DNA of 64,000 bases from CAYRFF01 sp964423575. Lineage in GTDB: Bacteria > Bacteroidota > Bacteroidia > Chitinophagales > Saprospiraceae. The notes under the pieces were generated by a model. It made no database searches. It saw only the letters and a list, made by a program, of their open reading frames with translations, and was not told where the DNA came from. The position numbers and the translations under genes are program-made. Within the stretch, counting starts at the first letter, position 1. Each line of letters opens with the position of its first letter. Positions 1-7,711 of this stretch are shown one piece after another. The DNA is taken from contig CAYRFF010000004.1 of NCBI GenBank assembly GCA_964423575.1, positions 1-64,000 on the forward strand, in the 5' to 3' direction.

Positions 1-115
1 GGAAAATAGGAATCACTATTCAATGGAGTCTCCCTGAAAAAAAGAAGCACCGTTCTAATTCGGAACTGCCAAGGAGTTGAACTTTTATTATTTCCATACT
101 TTCGTTGCAAATACC

Positions 116-123
116 TATCTTTG
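116..123 (+). promoter_or_regulatory. Bacteroidota-type -7 element (TATCTTTG) for the PNPOx-UbiA gene
   Basis: TATCTTTG matches the Bacteroidota -7 consensus TAnnTTTG, and TTTC lies 21 nt upstream at 91-94 as a 3-of-4 match to the -33 TTTG. Transcription would start near 130. This places the upstream in-frame ATG at 105 outside the transcript and favours the ATG at 156 as the real start. Confidence 0.55.
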
Positions 124-155
124 GCGGAAGTAAAACAGCATTAAAAATTTTCAAT

Positions 156-1688
156 ATGGCTAATCGCACAAAAGAAGACGTACTTGCGTATCTGGAACGC
201 GCAGAAGTTGCAGCAGTCGGGACATCCAATATGGGAATGCCTCGTCAGCGTATGATGCACTTCGCAGCAGACGAAGATTTCAACATTTATCTTACGAGTA
301 TGAAGGGTGACCCTAAAATCATCCAGTGGAGTAATGTCCCTCATACTGCGATGCTTATACATCAAGGGGATAAATTTATGGAGATGGAGGAATGCGAAAT
401 TATCGGTAGAGCCGAAGTCCTGAAAACTAAAGAAGATCGTGAAAAAGCGATTGGCCTTTTAGTTGACCGTTCACCCATTGTAAATCAATTCCATCATCAG
501 GGTTCTACTGATAGACTGGATTTTATACGTGTCAGACCTTTCACAGTTAAATATCGGTACGTACCTGAGATTCTTCAGGGAATCCCTCCTACAGTGTTTG
601 AATTTCATCAGAATAAGGAAACTTATAGCAAGTGGGATGACATTAAGTCCAAGATGCGTGCATGGAAGGAGGCAATAAGGCCTCTATCACTCACTGCATC
701 ACTTATTCCATTGCTACTTGGCGCGGCCATTGCTTATGGTACAGGAACTGGATTCAACTGGGGATTATTTATCCTGACCTTACTCGGTGGCTTGATGATA
801 CAGGCAGGAACCAATATGATTAACGACTGGAAAGACGCAGACCGGGACCAGGAAAACGTCCAGGGAATAAGACCGTTTACCGGTGGTTCTAAAATGATAC
901 AACTAGGACTTATTTCTCGAGCTGATATGGGCTTCTTTGGGATGCTTATGAGTGGAATCGCAGCAATTATAGGTATTTATCTTATGTTCCAGTCCGGCTG
1001 GGGATTGCTACCATTGATTCTATATGGACTTCTGGCGGGTGCAATGTACACGGGAGAGCAAGGAAAGTTTTCCTTTATTAATATGACAGCAGGAGTTGCC
1101 GAATTTCTGATAGCGACTACGTATGGTGTGTTTATGACATTGGGAGCGTATTACGTGCAGACAGGACATTTCTCATGGGAAGTATTCCTTATTTCCTTAC
1201 CTGTTGCGATATTGGTTACCAATGTTCTTTTAATCAACCAATTCCAGGATGCAGATTCTGATGCCAAGACCAAGAAAAACACGCTTGTCGTACGTCTGGG
1301 TAAGCAAAAATCAAAGAATGTATTGATCGCTTTCTTTATTATTGCTTACGCTATTATCGCCATTCTTCCATTGATAGGAGTAGCGCCAATGGCATTATAC
1401 TTTGCCTTCTTGTCGCTACCATTTGCTATTCAGGCTATGCGATATACACAGAAGAATTACGATAAGACTTCAATCGATCTGATTTCAGGAAATGCTCATA
1501 CTGCAATCGCACATTTATTCTCAGGTCTTTTACTTGTCTTTGCTTATCTGTTGCAGAATCAGAACCAGAGTTTGGCATTGCCACTTGTTTATCTGGCAGG
1601 AGCGTTTATCCTCGTTGCGTGGGTGTGGACATATATCGAGCGCAAGAAGAAAGATATGGATCAGTTCCGACTGGCGATGAAGAAGTAG
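156..1688 (+). CDS. PNPOx-like flavin split-barrel / UbiA prenyltransferase fusion protein
   Basis: The 510-residue product joins two domains. Residues about 1-135 look like a pyridoxamine-5'-phosphate-oxidase-type FMN split barrel (general-stress-protein style, with the VAAVGTSNMGMPRQRMM strand pattern). Residues about 170-500 are a polytopic UbiA prenyltransferase: motif 1 NDWKDADRD at 223-231 and motif 2 DADSDAKTKKNT at 365-376 are the two Mg-prenyl-diphosphate sites, and GGSKMIQLGLIS after motif 1 is MenA-like. Family knowledge says UbiA enzymes attach polyprenyl chains to aromatic acceptors such as the menaquinone precursor DHNA; the role of the fused flavin domain is unknown. An ATG exists 51 nt upstream, but the promoter motif at 116-123 favours this start. 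The gene stands alone and ends at a strong bidirectional terminator. It may be a menaquinone-type enzyme, but the true acceptor is not shown by the sequence. Confidence 0.82.
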   Translation: MANRTKEDVLAYLERAEVAAVGTSNMGMPRQRMMHFAADEDFNIYLTSMKGDPKIIQWSNVPHTAMLIHQGDKFMEMEECEIIGRAEVLKTKEDREKAIGLLVDRSPIVNQFHHQGSTDRLDFIRVRPFTVKYRYVPEILQGIPPTVFEFHQNKETYSKWDDIKSKMRAWKEAIRPLSLTASLIPLLLGAAIAYGTGTGFNWGLFILTLLGGLMIQAGTNMINDWKDADRDQENVQGIRPFTGGSKMIQLGLISRADMGFFGMLMSGIAAIIGIYLMFQSGWGLLPLILYGLLAGAMYTGEQGKFSFINMTAGVAEFLIATTYGVFMTLGAYYVQTGHFSWEVFLISLPVAILVTNVLLINQFQDADSDAKTKKNTLVVRLGKQKSKNVLIAFFIIAYAIIAILPLIGVAPMALYFAFLSLPFAIQAMRYTQKNYDKTSIDLISGNAHTAIAHLFSGLLLVFAYLLQNQNQSLALPLVYLAGAFILVAWVWTYIERKKKDMDQFRLAMKK

Positions 1689-1713
1689 GATATGGTTTCC
1701 ATATTTAATCAAT

Positions 1714-1753
1714 AAAAAAGGTCGGAAGCCCCTGTGGATTTCCGACCTTTTTT
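1714..1753. terminator. Bidirectional rho-independent terminator
   Basis: A perfect 14-bp stem (AAAAAAGGTCGGAA at 1714-1727 with its reverse complement at 1740-1753) has A-rich and T-rich flanks, so it can terminate both the fusion gene on the left and the slipin gene on the right. Confidence 0.9.
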
Positions 1754-1766
1754 ATTCTAAGATACT

Positions 1767-2549
1767 TTACGACTCTTTAGAATTTTTCTTTGCCATATTA
1801 TCAAGGAATGGCTGAATCAAATCTATAGGAATCGGGAATAAGGTTGTCGTATTGTTTCCTGTAGAAATTTCAGATAATGTCTGTAGGTAACGCAGTGTCA
1901 ATGCGCTAGGATCCTGTGAAATTACCTGTGCAGCTGCAGTAAGTTTTTCTGATGCCTGGTACTCTCCTTCCGCAGCAATAACCTTAGCACGTCTTTCTCT
2001 TTCTGCTTCTGCTTGCCTAGCCATAGCACGTTGCATCTCCTGTGGAAGGTCAATCTGCTTCACCTCAACATTGGATACTTTTATCCCCCATGGTTCAGTG
2101 TGAGCGTCAATAATTTCCTGCAATTGCAAGTTGAGTTTATCTCTTTCAGAAAGTAATTCGTCAAGTTCTGATTGCCCAAGGACACTTCTGAGCGTCGTTT
2201 GCGAAAGCTGAGAAGTCGCATACATATAATCCTCCACTTCAATTATGGCCTTTTCTGCATTCATTACGCGGAAATAAACAACAGCGTTCACTTTTAAAGA
2301 TACGTTATCCTGTGTGATAATATCCTGTGGCGGGATGTCATAAACGATAGTACGCAAGCTGACTTTCATCATTTTATCGATAAACGGGAAGAGGAATATA
2401 AGTCCCGGCCCTTTTGATCCTCCGGAGACTATACGTCCCAGACGGAAAATTACTGCTCGCTCGTATTCTTTAATAATCTTAATCGAGTTTACGAGTATTA
2501 ATACCGCAAAAATGATTATTACATATAAACCTATAGGTACTGTTTCCAT
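1767..2549 (-). CDS. Slipin/stomatin-like SPFH (band 7) membrane protein
   Basis: The 260-residue protein has one N-terminal membrane segment (about 5-24), then a band-7/SPFH domain (about 25-190) with the typical IKEYERAVIFRLGR opening and FFRV-type core, then an Ala/Glu-rich coiled segment (EAERERRAKVIAAEGEYQAS). SPFH proteins form oligomeric rings on membranes and scaffold membrane proteases. The gene follows nfeD by 22 nt on the same strand, and the pair matches the conserved stomatin operon in which the NfeD protease cleaves stomatin near its C-terminal hydrophobic segment. Length is normal for slipins. The identification is firm; the physiological role in this organism is not known. Confidence 0.93.
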   Translation of the reverse strand: METVPIGLYVIIIFAVLILVNSIKIIKEYERAVIFRLGRIVSGGSKGPGLIFLFPFIDKMMKVSLRTIVYDIPPQDIITQDNVSLKVNAVVYFRVMNAEKAIIEVEDYMYATSQLSQTTLRSVLGQSELDELLSERDKLNLQLQEIIDAHTEPWGIKVSNVEVKQIDLPQEMQRAMARQAEAERERRAKVIAAEGEYQASEKLTAAAQVISQDPSALTLRYLQTLSEISTGNNTTTLFPIPIDLIQPFLDNMAKKNSKES

Positions 2550-2571
2550 ATATTTTTCTATTTATGATTGG

Positions 2572-3861
2572 TTAATCAATTGGTTTCACATAAAGTTTCA
2601 AATCATCAATTTCAGTTATCTCCACCTCCATCCCTGCTGGAACTTCTCCTGCTATACTGTGAGCATCCCAGATTTCTCCCATGACCCGGACTTTACCGAC
2701 GGGATTTAAATCGGTAATGACTTTGGCAGTTTTACCTACCATTCCGGTGCTACCGGTCTTAGTTTTACCCTTGAGTGCCTTTACTCCCAGCCCCAGGAGA
2801 AAGATAAAGAAAATAGCAGTCAGGATTACTGAACTTATAAGAACTGTCCACGAAATATCCACAACGTCAAATGATGGCTCTGTTTTAATTAAAAATATTG
2901 ATCCCAAAAATAAGGAAATTACTCCACCTATCGATAGTATTCCATAAGATTGAAATTTAATCTCCAGTATAAACAAGACTATTCCGAGGATAATCAGAAA
3001 AAGACCTGTATAATCAACAGGTAATAGGCTCATTCCATAACCGGACAGAATCAGGCTTATAACGCCGATGACTCCCGGGAATATTCCTCCGGGATTAAAT
3101 ACTTCAAACAATATCCCCATCACCCCAAGCAAGAGGAGAAGGTACATGATATTGGGGTCGTTTAACTTATTCATGAAGCGTTCCATCGCATTCATTTTAA
3201 AGTGAATGGATTCAGCACCCGCAACACTAAAGCGCTGTTCACGTTCCGTACCTTCGTGTAGGACAAAGTTATTTACCTGGGATAGCAAATCCTGCGTATT
3301 ATTGGCAAGTATGTCGATAATTCCTTGTTGATGTGCTTCTCTAGCGGTAAAAGAACGGCTGTTATTTACCATTTCCATAATGAGTTCAGGGTTTTTCCCC
3401 CGCTTTTCTGCAATAGATCGGATAAATGCAGATGCATCTTCCGTTATCTTATCATTCATTATAGAATCTACGCTTCCGACAGCAGAGACTGGATGTGAAG
3501 CACCTATATTGGTACCGGGGCTCATCGCTGAGATATCGGCAGCAAGAGCAATAAAAGCACCTGCAGAGCCTGCATGAGCTCCGGCAGGAGTAACGTATGA
3601 AACTACGGGTATGTCGGACTCCATGATACTTCCAACAATATCACGCGTGGATTTCAATAATCCACCGGGCGTATTTATTTTCAATATGATAAGAGAAACA
3701 TCTTGTGCTTTTGCCTCCCGGATTCCATTATTAATATACTGCGCTGTCGCTGCAAAAACAGGTGAGTCGAGGTCGAGAACCATTACTCTAGAGCTTTGTG
3801 CCGACAATGCTATCGATACAAAAACCAGAAAACTCACAAGTACCGTCCTTAATTCAGTCAT
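2572..3861 (-). CDS. NfeD-family membrane serine protease (stomatin operon partner)
   Basis: The 429-residue protein has a Sec signal (1-21), a ClpP/crotonase-fold protease domain (about 24-200), several membrane segments (about 235-360) and a C-terminal NfeD OB-fold (about 370-428). The Ser-Lys dyad can be assigned to S99 in AGSAG and K138 in NDKITED, close to the S97/K138 dyad known from the archaeal homologue PH1510. The domain order is that of full-length NfeD1b proteins. It is the first gene of a two-gene operon with the slipin gene, its likely substrate. A TATCTTTA box in the minus-strand leader resembles the phylum's -7 element. The call is strong; the biological target beyond the slipin is unknown. 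Confidence 0.92.
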   Translation of the reverse strand: MTELRTVLVSFLVFVSIALSAQSSRVMVLDLDSPVFAATAQYINNGIREAKAQDVSLIILKINTPGGLLKSTRDIVGSIMESDIPVVSYVTPAGAHAGSAGAFIALAADISAMSPGTNIGASHPVSAVGSVDSIMNDKITEDASAFIRSIAEKRGKNPELIMEMVNNSRSFTAREAHQQGIIDILANNTQDLLSQVNNFVLHEGTEREQRFSVAGAESIHFKMNAMERFMNKLNDPNIMYLLLLLGVMGILFEVFNPGGIFPGVIGVISLILSGYGMSLLPVDYTGLFLIILGIVLFILEIKFQSYGILSIGGVISLFLGSIFLIKTEPSFDVVDISWTVLISSVILTAIFFIFLLGLGVKALKGKTKTGSTGMVGKTAKVITDLNPVGKVRVMGEIWDAHSIAGEVPAGMEVEITEIDDLKLYVKPID

Positions 3862-3994
3862 CTGATAATATTCTATTAATTCCTTAAAGATAACATATCC
3901 TGACTAAGAATAGATTAACAGTAAATATTTATAACGAGAAAATCGGCAAAGTACTCGATTGAGCATTTGCGAAAGCATAAAAATCACTTATGCC

Positions 3995-5233
3995 TTAAAA
4001 TTCTGAAACATATCTATCCATGTAATCGGCGCGTGCGTCCATCCACTGTAATACACGAGCCAGATCATCATTTATATCCCCAGAAGCTGTCCTGCTTCCC
4101 CAGACTCCATGGTCGTTATCATAAGCAGGCGCAACTTTTACAGCCCACTCACTTACGCTACTTCGCAAGTTCTGATACTGTCTCAGTCGGAAATTAGTCC
4201 ACTTAGTCTTAATGAGTTTCTGCATGTGAGGATCTTCCATAATACGGCCAAAGAATTGAGCTCCTACTAAACCGGCATCATCGATAAAGAGCGGGTATTC
4301 TGCAGAATACAGAGGAAAATGAGGACTACCGTCTCCACCATAACCAAAGCCCCAGTCAAAATCCCAAATGATTCCCATCCTGAATTTACCGCCCGCTTTC
4401 CTGTTGATATACGTACTCTTAGGGTGGTTTAACTCACGATTAAGAGTGAAATTATACACTATCATATAATCCGCAAAGGCTTCATCATCAAAGTAATCCA
4501 GATAGTTATTATCCGGGAAAGATGCATCGTAAACCAGCGCCTCCAATTTCTCAAATTCTTCTTTCACATCAGACAGCAATTCATCTTGTTCTGATTGACT
4601 AAGATCTTTGGCCTTGGGATATTGAATCATAACCGGTAATCCATAATTTTCTGAATAAAATTGCAGGTCTTCATCAAAGTACACATCCAATTCCAGTAGC
4701 CAGCCATCATCACCTATATCAATACGCCCTTCGGCCACTTCCTTGTGTTCTGTAAACACATAAAAACCCTGATACTTACCGTTAATCGTCACCTCGACAG
4801 GTATGGTGTGATTGGTATATGGGATTCCCATCATCTGCCCCATTTTATATGGTATCGATTCCAGCAATAAGGTACCATCAAGGTAGGAATTCAGCAAAAC
4901 CCAGTTTTTGGCTGCAGGAAGTCCAAACAAGGATTCCTTACTATCCAATTTCATTCTATATGGCTTCTTAGGCATTGCCCATGTTGAATTACCTCTACCC
5001 CGGATCCCCATGCTTCCCTCATAATCATCATAATCACCTTTCCCTTCAATACGTAGACTAGCAATTATGTATTCTTCCTTGGTATCAATTTTATCTTTAC
5101 CCTCAAGTTCGATATACAAATGTGGCAATTCATAGACCGGTGGATCATCATCTATAATCGGATCCTTATCGTTGCACGATGCTATAAATAATAATAACAG
5201 TAAAAGGCTAGCTGTCCTATAAAATAATTTCAT
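3995..5233 (-). CDS. CotH-type kinase-fold lipoprotein
   Basis: The 412-residue product begins with a lipoprotein signal whose lipobox ends IASC (C20), so it should be anchored in the envelope. Residues about 70-400 carry the CotH family signature: GIRGRGNSTW followed by KKPYRMKLD, FGLPAAKNWVLLNSYLD, the acidic segment LLELDVYFDED and the IIWDFDWGFGYGG metal-binding-like motif. CotH is a secreted protein-kinase-fold enzyme that phosphorylates spore-coat proteins in Bacillus; homologues are common in Bacteroidota as extracellular proteins of unknown substrate. The gene is flanked by non-coding spacers and is not obviously in an operon. Activity here is inference. Confidence 0.88.
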   Translation of the reverse strand: MKLFYRTASLLLLLLFIASCNDKDPIIDDDPPVYELPHLYIELEGKDKIDTKEEYIIASLRIEGKGDYDDYEGSMGIRGRGNSTWAMPKKPYRMKLDSKESLFGLPAAKNWVLLNSYLDGTLLLESIPYKMGQMMGIPYTNHTIPVEVTINGKYQGFYVFTEHKEVAEGRIDIGDDGWLLELDVYFDEDLQFYSENYGLPVMIQYPKAKDLSQSEQDELLSDVKEEFEKLEALVYDASFPDNNYLDYFDDEAFADYMIVYNFTLNRELNHPKSTYINRKAGGKFRMGIIWDFDWGFGYGGDGSPHFPLYSAEYPLFIDDAGLVGAQFFGRIMEDPHMQKLIKTKWTNFRLRQYQNLRSSVSEWAVKVAPAYDNDHGVWGSRTASGDINDDLARVLQWMDARADYMDRYVSEF

Positions 5234-5530
5234 GTAAAAGTGATTTAAAAACGTTCTTATCCTTATTTACCCAACTAACGGAAATCTAGTGACAATTGTG
5301 TATCCCAAAAGGATATTATTTTTGATTTTCATCAAATATCAATTCTGTTCTTTTTCGATTTTTTACTACCAAAATCAACAAAATGCTTGAATTGGTAGTT
5401 TTAGCAATACCTTATGACTCCTTCAAATCGCAATCAGGGTTTTCCGAGGAATCGGCAATATTTGCGCGAAGATAAGAATTTCATAAGCTTACACAAGTGA
5501 AATCAAGGACCACAAAATGAAATTTTATTT
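5234..5530. other. Divergent intergenic spacer with a 7-bp inverted repeat
   Basis: This AT-rich spacer separates two divergent genes (CotH-type lipoprotein and triple rhodanese). An inverted repeat ACTACCA (5365-5371) / TGGTAGT (5393-5399) with a 21-nt spacer could be a loose hairpin or an operator. AATATTTG at about 5456-5463 is a 7-of-8 match to the -7 element on the plus strand. Nothing else is recognisable. Confidence 0.35.
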
Positions 5531-6814
5531 ATGAAATCAGGCTTTACATATATCAGTACTGAGGAGATTTCCAGCTCCTTAACTGACTACATCATTATTG
5601 ATAGTCGACCTATGGCTGCATTCAACGGTTGGCAATTAAAAAACGAAGAGCGTGGCGGGCATATCCCCGGAGCAAAGAGCATCCCTTACGAATGGACGCA
5701 GTTTATTGACTGGGTTGAAGTCCTCGAGGAAAAAGGTATAGGAAAAGACAATCAAGTAATCATTTATGATTACGATGCAGACAGAATGGAGGAAATGGCT
5801 GTTGCTCTTCACAGGCTGGGCTATAGGGAGATATTTCTTTACGACAAATTCATTGAGGAATGGATAACTGATAGCAATTTGCCATTGGAAAAACTCGCAA
5901 GATATAGTCAGCTCGTGTATCCGGCCTGGCTCAAGCAGTTATTAGACGGAAAAAATCCTCCACATTACGAGGGGAAGAATTATGTAATTTGTCATTCACA
6001 TTATGACAATTATGCTGATTATCTCCAGGGTCATATTCCCGGCGCTATTTCAATGGATAGCAATACCCTCGAATCAACTGAGACCTGGAACAGGAGGAGC
6101 CCTGATGAATTACGACATACATTATTGTCTATGGGGATTGATACTGATACAACGGTGATTGTGTATGGTCGCTACTCCCACCCTTCCTTTGAAGAGCAGG
6201 AGTTTCCGGGGCAGAGCGCAGGCCATCTAGGTGCGATCCGCTGTGCTGCGATTTTGCTTTATGCCGGAGTCAAAGACGTTAAAATCCTCAATGGTGGTCT
6301 TTCAAGCTGGGAAATGGAGGGCTATAAGCTTTCGCAAATAGCAGAGCTACCCAGGCCCATTCTTGATTTTGGAGTGGAGATTCCACAACATCCGGAATTC
6401 TTTATCGATACTGAAGAAGCAAAGGAATATCTGGCGGCTAGTGATAGCGAGCTGGTCAGTATACGAAGCTGGAGGGAATTCATCGGTGAATATAGCGGAT
6501 ATCACTATATCGAGAAAAAAGGGCGTATTCCCGGTGCATTATTTGGCAATTGTGGCAGTGACGCCTATCACATGGAAAACTACAGAAACTTTGACCACAC
6601 GATGAGGCAGGCTGATGAAGTCGCAGAAAAGTGGATTGAAGGAGGCATTACTCCTGACAAGAAACTCGCGTTTTATTGCGGAACCGGCTGGCGAGGAAGT
6701 GAGGCTTTTTTCAATGCTTATTTAATGGGCTGGCCGCGTGTTGCAGTCTATGACGGAGGATGGTACGAATGGAGCGCAGATCCAGAAAATCCGATTGAAA
6801 CCGGCATTCCATAA
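5531..6814 (+). CDS. Triple-rhodanese sulfurtransferase, only the third domain catalytic
   Basis: The 427-residue protein contains three rhodanese-like units at about 1-135, 140-275 and 280-427, each with the GxIPGA motif (GGHIPGAKSI, QGHIPGAISM, KGRIPGALFG). Only the last has the active-site loop CGTGWRGS with C383; domains 1 and 2 carry YDYDADR and YGRYSHP where the cysteine loop should be, so they are probably structural or substrate-shaping. Family knowledge: rhodaneses and 3-mercaptopyruvate sulfurtransferases move sulfane sulfur through a cysteine persulfide, with inactive domains often preceding the active one. No signal peptide is visible, so it is likely cytoplasmic. It is monocistronic as far as the sequence shows. 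The exact sulfur donor is unknown. Confidence 0.87.
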   Translation: MKSGFTYISTEEISSSLTDYIIIDSRPMAAFNGWQLKNEERGGHIPGAKSIPYEWTQFIDWVEVLEEKGIGKDNQVIIYDYDADRMEEMAVALHRLGYREIFLYDKFIEEWITDSNLPLEKLARYSQLVYPAWLKQLLDGKNPPHYEGKNYVICHSHYDNYADYLQGHIPGAISMDSNTLESTETWNRRSPDELRHTLLSMGIDTDTTVIVYGRYSHPSFEEQEFPGQSAGHLGAIRCAAILLYAGVKDVKILNGGLSSWEMEGYKLSQIAELPRPILDFGVEIPQHPEFFIDTEEAKEYLAASDSELVSIRSWREFIGEYSGYHYIEKKGRIPGALFGNCGSDAYHMENYRNFDHTMRQADEVAEKWIEGGITPDKKLAFYCGTGWRGSEAFFNAYLMGWPRVAVYDGGWYEWSADPENPIETGIP

Positions 6815-6884
6815 AAGCCTGAAAGCCATACATGTAAGCCCTATTTATAAACACAATTAGATATGTCGGACTTACTATTCTTCA

Positions 6885-6892
6885 TATCTTTG
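6885..6892 (+). promoter_or_regulatory. Bacteroidota-type -7 element (TATCTTTG) upstream of the DUF2853 gene
   Basis: TATCTTTGCACC is a textbook form of the phylum's -7 box. No TTTG is present 19-21 nt upstream, so the -33 element is poor. If used, transcription starts near 6898 and the DUF2853 gene has a leader of about 230 nt. Confidence 0.5.
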
Positions 6893-7128
6893 CACCTATG
6901 CACCATATAAACAGTGAGAGGATTTTTATCAGGGCAATTTCCTTGTTCAATTATATTCTCTTGTCAACTACTGGCAACTGCTTATTAATGTATCATACAT
7001 TTAAGCAATCGTTAAATAAAAAGTTTGCATTACATGCAACTCATTTGAAGAAAATGCGTTTATATAGTGTAAAAACAACTACTATGTAGTTATTTTAATA
7101 ATTTGATTAACAAATAACTGATTAACTT
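6893..7128 (+). other. Long putative 5' leader of the DUF2853 gene
   Basis: This stretch lies between a good -7 box and the next start codon. It contains an open frame of 63 codons (6898-7089), but its product has no recognisable motif and its composition is typical of AT-rich spacer, so I do not call it a gene. No known riboswitch pattern was recognised. Confidence 0.35.
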
Positions 7129-7470
7129 ATGAGTAAATTTGATGACGCTGTTGCAAAGTACACAGCAGAAAGCAAAAATCTTAAACTTGGTCTTTCAGAA
7201 GACTACATTAGAAAAGTTGCTAAAGGTTTAGGGCCTTCAATTTATAATGCTGATGCCGAAACTGTAGCTGGTTCCGATCCTGAAGAATTAAAGACGGTTA
7301 AGAACAACTTCCTTATCAAAAAACTTGGTCTTAAAGATGGTCCTGAACTAGACAAGGCTATCGATGAAGTTATAGAAAAATTGGGAAGATCCAACCGTAA
7401 CAAGTACAGAGCATTAATTTATGGTCTGCTTGCACAAAAATTCAACAAAGAGTCTGTTTACGACAAATAA
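7129..7470 (+). CDS. DUF2853 family small protein
   Basis: The 113-residue soluble protein opens MSKFDDAVAKY, then GPSIYNADAETVAGSDPEEL and a helical second half ending in a basic-acidic amphipathic stretch. This matches the DUF2853 family, small cytoplasmic helical proteins widespread in Bacteroidota and Proteobacteria whose function is not established. The length is typical. It has a possible long leader and is followed by a strong terminator, so it is transcribed alone. The family assignment is from pattern recognition, and no activity can be given. Confidence 0.85.
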   Translation: MSKFDDAVAKYTAESKNLKLGLSEDYIRKVAKGLGPSIYNADAETVAGSDPEELKTVKNNFLIKKLGLKDGPELDKAIDEVIEKLGRSNRNKYRALIYGLLAQKFNKESVYDK

Positions 7471-7561
7471 GGAACTCTTTCAGAATTAAAGCCGTTTCAA
7501 TTAAAGAATCCATGCTTTGATTATTTGGTTTTGAAAGCATAAAATTCTAACAGACGGTAGT

Positions 7562-7600
7562 GAAAAAGGGTAGATTTCTCAGAAAGTCTGCCCTTTTTCT
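7562..7600 (+). terminator. Rho-independent terminator after the DUF2853 gene
   Basis: A 13-bp stem with one G-T pair (GAAAAAGGGTAGA at 7562-7574 with TCTGCCCTTTTTC at 7587-7599) closes on a 12-nt loop and ends in a short T tract. Confidence 0.88.
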
Positions 7601-7654
7601 ATTGTAGCAATAAACAATTTTGAAGGTATTGCCTTTCAGTATTGCACAGAAATC

Positions 7655-7690
7655 ATTTGCGAAAGCTGATAGTTATGCTTACGCAAATGC
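7655..7690 (+). repeat. Inverted repeat containing the ATTTGCGAAAGC motif upstream of mnmA
   Basis: CATTTGCG (from 7654) pairs with CGCAAATG (7682-7689), with an inner AGC/GCT pairing, giving a hairpin about 25-60 nt ahead of mnmA. The left arm is one copy of a short interspersed intergenic motif also seen at 3965, 24214 and 42885. Confidence 0.45.
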
Positions 7691-7699
7691 AATAATTAG

Positions 7700-7707
7700 T
7701 AAATTTG
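7700..7707 (+). promoter_or_regulatory. Possible -7 element (TAAATTTG) immediately before mnmA
   Basis: TAAATTTG fits TAnnTTTG and lies only 4 nt before the mnmA ATG, which would make the transcript essentially leaderless. There is no TTTG at the -33 spacing, so this is weak evidence. Confidence 0.35.
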
Positions 7708-7711
7708 TCGT

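Noticed and set aside
105..158. N-terminal extension of the PNPOx-UbiA gene starting at ATG 105
   Set aside because: The -7 box at 116-123 lies inside it, and the extra 17 residues have no family similarity. The ATG at 156 is preferred.
6898..7089. Open frame of 63 codons upstream of the DUF2853 gene
   Set aside because: No motif, no similarity I recognise, AT-driven composition; treated as leader sequence.
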